From assembly GCF_900117425.1 (NCBI RefSeq), contig NZ_FPEH01000012.1, positions 1 to 64,000 on the forward strand: a stretch of DNA of 64,000 nt, given 5' to 3'. The position numbers and the translations under genes were made by a program. The number at the start of each line of letters is the position of its first letter. The stretch's first letter is position 1. Shown here in pieces: positions 47,845 to 55,792 of the stretch. Under the pieces are notes generated by a model. That model worked only from the letters and a program-made list of their open reading frames with translations. It searched no databases and was not told the DNA's origin. Origin of the DNA: Novosphingobium sp. NDB2Meth1 (GTDB lineage: Bacteria; Pseudomonadota; Alphaproteobacteria; Sphingomonadales; Sphingomonadaceae).

Positions 47845-49035
47845 ATGTACGACACATTCTACCAGCTGACCGGGCGGCCCTTCCAGCTCACGCCGGATCC
47901 GGAGTTCTATTTCGAGAGCGGAACGCACCGCAAAGCGCTGTCCTACCTCGGCTATGGCCTCGCGCAGGGTGAAGGCTTCATCGTCATCACCGGCAAGGTC
48001 GGCGCGGGCAAGTCGACGCTGGCAGCGCACCTTCTCGCAACCATCGACCGCCAGCGGCTGACGGCGGCGCAGATCGTGACGAGCCGGCTCGACGGCGGCG
48101 AGATGGTGCATATGGCGGCGCGCGCCTTCGGGCTCTCCGTCGCCGGCCATGACAAGGCCAGCGCGCTCGCGGTGATCGAAGCGTTTCTCCATGAGGAAGC
48201 CCGCGCCGGGCGCCGCTGCTTGCTGGTGGTGGACGAGACGCAGAACCTCTCCATCGAGGCGCTCGAAGAGCTGCGGATGCTTTCCAACTTCCAGCTCGGC
48301 TCGCATCCGCTGCTGCAGATCCTGCTGCTGGGCCAGCCCGAGTTCCGCGACCTGCTGCAAGGCTCGCCGCGCCTCGAACAGCTGCGCCAGCGCGTGATCG
48401 CGACGCATCATCTCGAGGCGATGGAGCCGTCCGAAGTCGGCCCCTATGTCATGCACCGCCTTGCCTGCGTGGGCTGGAGCGGCAATCCGGCGTTCGACGA
48501 GCGGCTGTTTGCCGACCTCGCGGTCGTAACCGGGTGCCTGCCGCGCCGGATCAATCAGGTCTTCGGCCGCTTGCTGTTGATGGGTGCAGTCGAGCAGAAA
48601 TCACGGATCGACAGCGCGATGCTCGCCGAAGTGATCGCCGATCTGGAGCGCGATGGTACGCTGGCCGATCCCGCTGCGCCCGTGCCGGCTCCTGCGCCGT
48701 TGATTGCGCCCGAAGCGTCCGCGCCTGCGGATAAGGAGCTTCCCGCTGCTGCAGTCAGCGGTCTGGCCGGGCTGCAGAAGGCGATTTCGGCGCACAATGA
48801 GCAGATCATCGAGCTGCAGAAGGCCGTGCTTGAGCTTGCCGACATGCCCGCTCCCCCGGCTACGGTCCCGGCGACCGAGGCACGGATCGAGGCGCTTGAA
48901 GCAACGCTGGGCGCGCTGCAGCAGCGCATCGTGGCGCTTGAGGCGCGCGGGGCCGAGCAGGAGCAGGCGATCCGCCATGTGCTGACGATGCTTATCGAAT
49001 GGCTCGAGAGCGAAACGCCCCGCCGGGCGGCTTGA
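47845..49035 (+). CDS. XrtA-associated ExeA-like AAA ATPase
   Basis: A 396-residue ATPase. It starts MYDTFYQLTGRPFQLTPDPEFYF, the hallmark of this exosortase-associated ExeA/GspA-like family. Walker A is GKVGAGKST (from residue 50), Walker B is RCLLVVDETQNLS, and sensor-like RLEQLRQRVI and CLPRRINQVFGRLLL follow. The C-terminal third is Pro/Ala-rich then coiled (IEALEATLGALQQRIVALEARG). It is likely an assembly or peptidoglycan-insertion ATPase of the export machine. AAGGAAGG-type ribosome-binding site upstream. Confidence 0.92.
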   Translation: MYDTFYQLTGRPFQLTPDPEFYFESGTHRKALSYLGYGLAQGEGFIVITGKVGAGKSTLAAHLLATIDRQRLTAAQIVTSRLDGGEMVHMAARAFGLSVAGHDKASALAVIEAFLHEEARAGRRCLLVVDETQNLSIEALEELRMLSNFQLGSHPLLQILLLGQPEFRDLLQGSPRLEQLRQRVIATHHLEAMEPSEVGPYVMHRLACVGWSGNPAFDERLFADLAVVTGCLPRRINQVFGRLLLMGAVEQKSRIDSAMLAEVIADLERDGTLADPAAPVPAPAPLIAPEASAPADKELPAAAVSGLAGLQKAISAHNEQIIELQKAVLELADMPAPPATVPATEARIEALEATLGALQQRIVALEARGAEQEQAIRHVLTMLIEWLESETPRRAA

Positions 49036-49057
49036 ACCTGAAAGGACCGACGCCGCC

Positions 49058-49963
49058 ATGTCCGGCCCCGATCTTGGTCACCTGCTGCCCTCTGGTGCCG
49101 TGCTCAACGGCATGTCGGTCGATGTCGAGGACTGGTTCCAGGTCGGCGCATTCGAGAAGGTGATCGCGCGCGGCGAGTGGGACGGGCTGGAGCGCCGGGT
49201 CGAGGCGAACTGCGACCGCGTGCTGGCGCTGTTTGACGAGGCCGGGATCAAGGCGACGTTCTTCACGCTGGGCTGGGTGGCCGAGCGGCACCCCCGGATG
49301 ATGCGCAGGATCGCCGCTCAGGGTCACGAGATCGCCAGCCACGGCTGGGACCACAAACGCGTGTTCACAATGGGCGAGGCCGCCTTTGCGGAGGATATCG
49401 CGCGGGCGCGGGCGGTGCTGGAGGATACCAGCGGGAGCGCGGTGACCGGTTACCGCGCACCGAGCTTCTCGATCGATGCGCGCACACGCTGGGCGCATGA
49501 AGTGCTGGCCCAGCATGGCTATGCCTATTCCTCCAGCGTCGCGCCTATCGTCCACGATCACTATGGCTGGCGCGAGGCGCCCCGATTTGCGTTCCGCCCG
49601 ATAGCAGGCTCGCCGCTGGTCGAGGTGCCGGTTACGACGGTCGAACTGGCCGGAAGGCGCATGGCGGCGGGGGGCGGCGGATTCTTTCGCTTGTTGCCCT
49701 ACGCTGTCTCGCATTGGGCGGTAACCCGCGTGAACCGGCACGATGGCCGGCCGGCGGCGTTCTATTTCCATCCGTGGGAAGTCGATCCCGGCCAGCCCCG
49801 CCGCACCGACGCGCCGCTGCGTTCGCGGTTCCGGCACTATACCAACCTTTCGGCCATGGCGGGCAAGCTGCAGCGGTTGCTCGGCGCCTTCGCCTGGGGG
49901 CGGATGGATGCGGTGGTCGCGGCCGAAGCGGCGCGGCTCGATGCCGAACAGGTTGCGGCATGA
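49058..49963 (+). CDS. XrtA-system polysaccharide deacetylase
   Basis: A 301-residue NodB-type deacetylase that would remove acetyl groups from the exopolysaccharide or a precursor. The catalytic Asp pair is in MSVDVEDWFQ, the metal H-x3-H is in IASHGWDH, with FFTLGWVAERHPRMM between them; later YRAPSFSID and PAAFYFHPWEVDP fit the DUF3473-extended exosortase clade. No signal peptide, so it probably acts in the cytosol or at the inner membrane face. The FemAB-like gene overlaps its stop (ATGA). Confidence 0.93.
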   Translation: MSGPDLGHLLPSGAVLNGMSVDVEDWFQVGAFEKVIARGEWDGLERRVEANCDRVLALFDEAGIKATFFTLGWVAERHPRMMRRIAAQGHEIASHGWDHKRVFTMGEAAFAEDIARARAVLEDTSGSAVTGYRAPSFSIDARTRWAHEVLAQHGYAYSSSVAPIVHDHYGWREAPRFAFRPIAGSPLVEVPVTTVELAGRRMAAGGGGFFRLLPYAVSHWAVTRVNRHDGRPAAFYFHPWEVDPGQPRRTDAPLRSRFRHYTNLSAMAGKLQRLLGAFAWGRMDAVVAAEAARLDAEQVAA

Positions 49964-51021
49964 ATGCGCCGTTCCGCCCGTCGCTCACCAAGGTTCGCCT
50001 TGCCGATCCGGGTGATCGCGGGGCCATCGCGCGCTTTGTCGCGGAGGCTGATGGCGCAACCCCGTTCCATCGCCCCGAATGGCTCGAAGCGATAACGCGG
50101 TCTACCGGTCATCCGGCCCACATGCTGCTCGCCGAGCGCGAAGGCGCGATTGCCGCGCTGCTGCCCTGCCACGCCGCGCATTCGCCGCTGTTTGGCCGGG
50201 CACTGGTATCCACCGGCTTTGCCGTCGGTGGCGGCGTGCTGGGCGATGCAGATACCGCACCGGACCTCTTTGCCGCTGCGACGGAATTGGCGCGGCGGCT
50301 GACCTGCCCGACTGTCGAGGTACGCGGCGGTGTGATGCCGGAGGACCCCACCTGGCACATCAAGCAGGACAGCCACGCCGGCTTCGTGGCGCCGCTGGCC
50401 GCGGATGATGACGCGCAGCTCACCTGGATCCCCCGCAAGCAGCGCGCTGAGGTCCGCAAGGGGCTGGCGAACGCGATGGAAGTCCGCGCCGGCCGCGAGC
50501 GGCAGGACCGCGATTGGCACTATGCTGTCTATGCCGAATCCGTGCGCAATCTCGGCACGCCGGTGTTCCCGCGCGCGCTGTTCGAGGCGGTGATTGATGC
50601 GTTCGGCGAGGACGCGGACATCCTCACCGTGCTCCATGAAGGCCGCGCCGTGGCCTCGGTGTTCAGCCTCTATCATCGCGGTGCCGTCATGCCCTACTGG
50701 GGCGGCGGCGTGCATGCGGCGCGGAGCCTGCGTGCCAACGACGTGATGTATTACGCGCTGATGTGCCACGCCCGCGCTCGGGGCTGCGACCGCTTCGATT
50801 TCGGCCGTTCCAAGACCAATACCGGGGCCTATCACTTCAAGCGCAACTGGGGCTTTGAGCCGCAGCCGCTGAGCTATGCCGTGTGGAGCGCGGATGGCGG
50901 GCCTCCGCGCGACGTCAATCCGCTGAGTCCGCGCTACAAGGCCAAGATCGCGCTGTGGCAGAAGCTGCCCTTGAGCGTCGCCAACCGCGTCGGGCCGTTC
51001 ATCGCGCGAGGGCTGGCGTGA
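49960..51021 (+). CDS. XrtA-associated FemAB-like acyltransferase
   Basis: A 353-residue protein with two GNAT-like lobes. It has ATPFHRPEWLEAITRSTGHPAHMLLAE, HIKQDSHAGFVAPL, IPRKQRAEVRKGLA, and the C-terminal lobe YWGGGVHAARSLRANDVMYYALMCHARARGCDRFDFGRSK, matching the FemAB-related family of XrtA loci. FemAB relatives add amino acids from aminoacyl carriers to cell-wall precursors, so aminoacyl modification of the polysaccharide or of sorted proteins is plausible. It overlaps the deacetylase upstream and the glycosyltransferase downstream by four bases each. Confidence 0.9.
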   Translation: MNAPFRPSLTKVRLADPGDRGAIARFVAEADGATPFHRPEWLEAITRSTGHPAHMLLAEREGAIAALLPCHAAHSPLFGRALVSTGFAVGGGVLGDADTAPDLFAAATELARRLTCPTVEVRGGVMPEDPTWHIKQDSHAGFVAPLAADDDAQLTWIPRKQRAEVRKGLANAMEVRAGRERQDRDWHYAVYAESVRNLGTPVFPRALFEAVIDAFGEDADILTVLHEGRAVASVFSLYHRGAVMPYWGGGVHAARSLRANDVMYYALMCHARARGCDRFDFGRSKTNTGAYHFKRNWGFEPQPLSYAVWSADGGPPRDVNPLSPRYKAKIALWQKLPLSVANRVGPFIARGLA

Positions 51022-52232
51022 GCGAAGTCCTGTTCCTCGCGCACCGCGTGCCATTCCCGCCGGACCGGGGGGACAAGATCCGCTCGAACCACTTGCTGCG
51101 CCGGATTGCGGAACTGGCGCCGGTGCATGTCGGCGCGCTGGCGGACGATGCGGCAGATCTTGCGCAGGAAAGCGCGGTCGCAGCGATTTCGCAGAGCCAC
51201 TGCATTGTACGCCGGAACGCACCGCTGCCGCTTGCGGCCTTGTCGGCGCTGGGGCAGGGGCTGCCGGTCAGCCTCGCTGCCTTCTCGTCTGCGAAACTGC
51301 AGCGCTGGGTTCATGCGGTGCTGGAAGCACGACCGATTTCGGCGATCTTCGTCTTTTCGGGCCAGATGGCGCAATATGTGCCGCCGGAATTCCGGGGCCG
51401 CGTGGTGATGGACTTTGTCGACGTCGATTCGGCAAAATTCGAGGCCTACGCCCAGACCGGCGCCCTTGCGCGCCGGCTGCTCTATGCCCGAGAGGCGCGG
51501 CTCCTGCGCCGGTTCGAGGAAGCGACCGCGCGCCGGGCGACGACCAGCCTCTTTGTCAGCCGCGAGGAGCGCGCGCTGTTCGAAAGCCGCCTTTCTGGCG
51601 CCGCGCGGCCAGACGTGCGCGCTCTGGGCAACGGCATCGATACCGAGCTGTTCGATCCGGGTGTGGTTCAGCCCGCACCGGAACTGGCGGGCGAGGGGCC
51701 AGCGATCGTGTTCACCGGGCAGATGGACTATCCGCCCAATATCACCGCAGTCGAACTCTTCGCGCATCAGGTAATGCCGCTGATCCGGCAGGCGCACCCG
51801 CAAGCCCGTTTCGCCATTGTCGGCCGGGCCCCGACACCGGCGGTCCGCGCGCTGGAGGGCGTGGGCGGCACGATGGTGACCGGCGCGGTGCCCGATGTGC
51901 GGCCCTGGCTGGCCGGCGCGGATATTGTCACAGCACCGCTCCTCATCGCGCGCGGTATCCAGAACAAGGTGCTCGAAGCGATGGCCATGGCGCGGCCGGT
52001 GCTGCTGACACCAGCGGCTGCAACAGGCATCGGCGGCGTGGACGGCGAGCACTTTGCCCTTGCCGAAGCCCCGCTGGCACTCGCCGGACGCGCGCTCGCA
52101 TTGCTGTCGGATCGCGCGGCGGCTGAAGCCCTGGGCGCATCGGCGCGGCGCTTCGTGATTGCGGAATGCGGCTGGGACCGCATGCTGGCACCGCTGCAGG
52201 CGCTGATCGGTGCGCAGACCGATGTCGCCTGA
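51018..52232 (+). CDS. XrtA-associated family glycosyltransferase (GT4-like)
   Basis: A 404-residue GT-B glycosyltransferase. It starts at a GTG overlapping the previous stop: SEVLFLAHRVPFPPDRGDKIRSNHLLR, the hallmark of the exosortase-associated sugar transferase family. The donor-binding half contains IVFTGQMDYPPNITAVELFAHQVMPLI, FAIVGRAPTPAV, VPDVRPWLAGADIVTAPLLIARGIQNKVLEAMAMARPVL. It transfers an unknown activated sugar in repeat-unit assembly. It is the only polymer glycosyltransferase seen in the window. The xrtA start lies 11 bases inside its 3' end. Confidence 0.92.
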   Translation: MSEVLFLAHRVPFPPDRGDKIRSNHLLRRIAELAPVHVGALADDAADLAQESAVAAISQSHCIVRRNAPLPLAALSALGQGLPVSLAAFSSAKLQRWVHAVLEARPISAIFVFSGQMAQYVPPEFRGRVVMDFVDVDSAKFEAYAQTGALARRLLYAREARLLRRFEEATARRATTSLFVSREERALFESRLSGAARPDVRALGNGIDTELFDPGVVQPAPELAGEGPAIVFTGQMDYPPNITAVELFAHQVMPLIRQAHPQARFAIVGRAPTPAVRALEGVGGTMVTGAVPDVRPWLAGADIVTAPLLIARGIQNKVLEAMAMARPVLLTPAAATGIGGVDGEHFALAEAPLALAGRALALLSDRAAAEALGASARRFVIAECGWDRMLAPLQALIGAQTDVA

Positions 52233-53781
52233 AGGTGCGCTTCCGGCCAGGCCGCTCGGCCTGATGGCGCGTGTGCCGGATCACTGGCGCTCGCCGCTGA
52301 TCCAGCTGGCAGCCACGTGGCTCGTCCTGATCGCATTGTTCTTCGGCGACTGGCGCGAGATGGCGCAGCAGTGGTGGGACAGCTCGACTTACAACCATAT
52401 CCTGCTCATTCCGCCGATCCTCGGCTGGCTGGCGATGCAGCGCGCCAGCGAGACCGCGCAGCTTGGCCCACGCCCATGGTGGCCGGGGCTGGTGGTGATG
52501 GGCGGCGCCGTGTTCCTCTGGGTCCTAGGCGATTTCTCTGGCCTCAGCCTTGCGCGGCAGCTGGCGGTGGTCGTGATGCTGCAAGCTGCGGCACTGGCGC
52601 TGCTTGGCCCGCGCGTGGCGGCCGCACAGCTGTTTCCGCTGGGCTACATGCTGGCGCTGGTGCCGTTCGGGGACGAGCTCATCCCGTTTCTCCAGACGAT
52701 CACGGCCAAGCTGACCATGGTGCTGCTGGCGCTCACGCAGATCCCGGCCTCTATCGACGGCGTCTTCATCACCACGCGCTCCGGCTATTTCGAAGTGGCG
52801 GAGGCATGCTCGGGGGTGAAATTCCTGGTCGCGATGATCGCCTATGGCGCGCTTGTCTCGAACGTATGCTTTGCCAGCTGGGGACGCCGCGCTGGGTTCA
52901 TGGCGCTGTCGCTTGTCGTGCCGGTGCTGGCGAACGGTGTGCGCGCCTGGGGCACGATCTACATCGCCAGCTGGCGCGGGATCGAGTTTGCCGCGAGCTT
53001 CGACCACATTTTCTACGGCTGGGTGTTCTTCGCGCTGGTGATGGGCCTTGTCATGGCGGTCGGCTGGCGCCTTTTTGATCGCAAGGTCGATGCGCCGCTG
53101 GTCGACGCGGAGGTCATCGCCGCATCGCCACTGCTCGGGCGGCTGGAGCGAATGACATTGCCGCTTCCTGCGGCACTCGGAGGGATCGCAGCTCTCGCGC
53201 TCGCAGGCCTTGCATGGAGCTTGGCAGCAAGCCGGATCGTGGCGCCCATGCCGGACTATATCGCCCTGCCCGAGGTGCCGGGCTGGCATTTCGACGATCG
53301 CAGCCCGCGCTTCGAATGGCATCCGCTGCACACCGGCGCCGATCACCGGCTGGTGGCGCGATATAGCGATGGCAAAGGCCATGTCGTCGACCTCTCGTTT
53401 GCGCTCTATGCCGCGCAAGGTGACGGGAAGGAGGCGGGCGGCTTCGGTCAAGGCGCCTTGCCGATGGGCAGCCGCTGGGCTTGGGAAGCGCCGGGAATCG
53501 GCTTTCCGGAGGCCAAGAGCGACGTGATCCAGGCGCCGGGGCCGATCCACCGCCTCGCCGTGACATGGCTGCGTACCGGTGACCTGCTGACCGGCAGCAA
53601 TACTCGCCTCAAACTCGCCAACATGGCAGACCGGCTGCTGCTGCGCCCGCGTCCGACGATGACATTGATCCTCTCCGCCGAAGCGGATGAGGCTACGCCG
53701 CCCGAGGATGCGATCCGTTCGTTCCTAGCCGCCACCGGTCCCATCGCACCGTGGATGGACCGCATGGCGCGCGTCCGGTAA
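52222..53781 (+). CDS. xrtA: Exosortase A fused to EpsI domain
   Basis: A 519-residue inner-membrane transpeptidase that sorts PEP-CTERM proteins to the surface, in the manner of sortases. The N-terminal 300 residues have about eight membrane helices with the catalytic set C196 (VAEACSGVKFL), R241 (LANGVRAW) and H262 (FDHIFYGW). A periplasmic EpsI/DUF3485 domain follows from about residue 320 (YIALPEVPGWHFDDRSPRFEWHPLHTGADH... split by a membrane helix). The fused form is common in sphingomonads. It starts inside the glycosyltransferase gene, so translation is coupled. Confidence 0.95.
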   Translation: MSPEGALPARPLGLMARVPDHWRSPLIQLAATWLVLIALFFGDWREMAQQWWDSSTYNHILLIPPILGWLAMQRASETAQLGPRPWWPGLVVMGGAVFLWVLGDFSGLSLARQLAVVVMLQAAALALLGPRVAAAQLFPLGYMLALVPFGDELIPFLQTITAKLTMVLLALTQIPASIDGVFITTRSGYFEVAEACSGVKFLVAMIAYGALVSNVCFASWGRRAGFMALSLVVPVLANGVRAWGTIYIASWRGIEFAASFDHIFYGWVFFALVMGLVMAVGWRLFDRKVDAPLVDAEVIAASPLLGRLERMTLPLPAALGGIAALALAGLAWSLAASRIVAPMPDYIALPEVPGWHFDDRSPRFEWHPLHTGADHRLVARYSDGKGHVVDLSFALYAAQGDGKEAGGFGQGALPMGSRWAWEAPGIGFPEAKSDVIQAPGPIHRLAVTWLRTGDLLTGSNTRLKLANMADRLLLRPRPTMTLILSAEADEATPPEDAIRSFLAATGPIAPWMDRMARVR

Positions 53782-53794
53782 GCGCGGCTCCACC

Positions 53795-55684
53795 ATGTGC
53801 GGCATCGCCGGAATCTTTCACACCGAGGGCCTGAAGCCCGTCGACCCGGACCGCATCGCGCGGATGTGCGCGGTCGCGTCGCATCGCGGGCCGGACGGGC
53901 AGGGCGTCTGGACCGCCCCGGGTGTCGGCCTCGGCCACTTGCGCCTCGCCATCATCGACCTTGCCGGATCGCCGCAACCGATGGCCTCATCCGATGGCGC
54001 GGCAATGCTGGTGTTCAACGGCGAAATCTACAACTTCCGCGAACTGCGCCGGGAGCTGCAGGCGGAGGGCGCGACGTTCCGCACGGACGGCGACAGCGAA
54101 GTCATCCTCGCCGCGTGGCAGAAGTGGGGCGTGAACTGCCTGCCGCGCCTCCACGGCATGTTCGCTTTCGCGCTCTATGATCTGAGGCAGCGCACCCTGC
54201 TGCTGGCGCGCGACCGGCTGGGGGTGAAACCGCTGCATATGGCGACGCTCGCCGATGGCAGTGTGATCTTCGGCTCAGAGCTCAAGCAACTGCTGGCGCA
54301 TCCCTCGCTGCGGCGCGAGATCGATCCGCTGGCGGTGGAGGACTACCTCACCTGGGGCTTCGTACCCGATGCGCGCGCGATCCTGAAGGGCGTGGAAAAG
54401 CTGCCGGCAGGCCACTACCGTCTGTTGCGTCATGATGCGCCGCCGCCGCCGCCGGTGCAGTGGTGGGACGTCTCGTTCGAACGGCGAGAGCGCGGCAGCG
54501 AGGCCGATCTCGGCGCGCGCCTGCTGCATCACATGCGCGAGGCGGTGACCTCGCGCATGGTCGCCGATGTGCCGCTGGGGGCGTTCCTGTCGGGCGGGGT
54601 GGACAGCTCCAGCGTCGTCGCGCTGATGGCCGAGGCGAGCCGCGAGCCGGTCAAGACCTGCACGATCGGGTTCGATGTGAAGGCGCTGGATGAGACGGAA
54701 TATGCCGGGCGGATCGCCGCGCAATACGGCACCGAGCATCATCAGCGCAGCGTCGGCGCCGATGACTTCGCGCAGGTCGATACGCTCGCTGCCATGTTCG
54801 ACGAGCCGTTCGCGGATGCATCAGCCTTGCCGACCTGGCGAGTCTCGCAATTGGCGCGCGAACATGTGACCGTTGCGCTTTCGGGTGACGGTGCGGACGA
54901 GGCCTTTGCAGGATATCGCCGCCAGACCTTCCAGCACCGCGAGGAACAAGTGCGCGCTTTCCTGCCCGGCGTGCTCAGAAAGCCGCTGCTCGGCGGGCTG
55001 GGGGCTGTCTATCCCAAGCTCGATTGGGCACCGCGCCCGTTGCGGGCCAAGACGACGCTGCTCAGCCTCGCCGGAAGCGGCGAGGAGGGCTATGCGCGCG
55101 CCTTGGCGGTAATTGGTCCTGAACTGCGCAGCGCGCTTTATTCCGACGAATTCCGGCGGTTGCGCGGGGAGTATCGCGCCGAACAGCCGTTCGTTGAGCT
55201 GATGCGCGGTGCTCCGGCCCGCAGCGGGCTCGACCGCGCGCAGTACGCCGACCTCAAGTTCTACTTGCCGGGTGATATCCTGACCAAGGTCGACCGCACC
55301 AGCATGGCCGTCAGCCTGGAGGCACGCGAGCCGCTGCTCGATCACCGCCTGATCGAATTCGGCGCGCGCCTGCCGGAGCGGCTGCGCGTGCGCGGGACGA
55401 CCGGCAAGTGGCTGATCAAGCAGACAATGCGCCGCTATCTGCCTGAGGACATCCTGTTCCGCCCGAAAATGGGCTTCGTGACGCCGATCGCAGCCTGGCT
55501 GCGCGGACCGCTGGCAGGGGAGGCCCGGCAGGTGGCTCATGGCGGCACTCTTGCACGCACCGGCTGGTTCGACACGGCCCGCCTTGCCGCGCTGGCCGAG
55601 GCGCATATCGCTGGAACAAGCGACCACAGCCGTTTGATCTGGCAATTGCTGATGCTGGACCGAAGTTTGAGGATAATTATTTAA
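53795..55684 (+). CDS. XrtA-system asparagine-synthase-like amidotransferase
   Basis: A 629-residue glutamine amidotransferase of the AsnB type. The N-terminal Ntn domain begins with Cys2 (MCGIAGIFH) and has SHRGPDGQGVW and FNGEIYNFRELR. The synthetase domain has the PP-loop FLSGGVDSSSVVALM and ALSGDGADEAFAGYRR. Exosortase-linked members probably amidate a carboxylate of the polymer or a precursor rather than make free asparagine. It closes the XrtA block; the next gene is 108 bases away across an AT-rich spacer. Confidence 0.93.
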   Translation: MCGIAGIFHTEGLKPVDPDRIARMCAVASHRGPDGQGVWTAPGVGLGHLRLAIIDLAGSPQPMASSDGAAMLVFNGEIYNFRELRRELQAEGATFRTDGDSEVILAAWQKWGVNCLPRLHGMFAFALYDLRQRTLLLARDRLGVKPLHMATLADGSVIFGSELKQLLAHPSLRREIDPLAVEDYLTWGFVPDARAILKGVEKLPAGHYRLLRHDAPPPPPVQWWDVSFERRERGSEADLGARLLHHMREAVTSRMVADVPLGAFLSGGVDSSSVVALMAEASREPVKTCTIGFDVKALDETEYAGRIAAQYGTEHHQRSVGADDFAQVDTLAAMFDEPFADASALPTWRVSQLAREHVTVALSGDGADEAFAGYRRQTFQHREEQVRAFLPGVLRKPLLGGLGAVYPKLDWAPRPLRAKTTLLSLAGSGEEGYARALAVIGPELRSALYSDEFRRLRGEYRAEQPFVELMRGAPARSGLDRAQYADLKFYLPGDILTKVDRTSMAVSLEAREPLLDHRLIEFGARLPERLRVRGTTGKWLIKQTMRRYLPEDILFRPKMGFVTPIAAWLRGPLAGEARQVAHGGTLARTGWFDTARLAALAEAHIAGTSDHSRLIWQLLMLDRSLRIII

Positions 55685-55792
55685 ATTCAATATCTTGAAA
55701 ACATTCATAGCTGAATCTGGCTGGTGAACCTTAAACCAAAATCAACCATTGTGGATTAAGCCCGGGTGTCACCACCCCGTTTTGGGCAGTCC

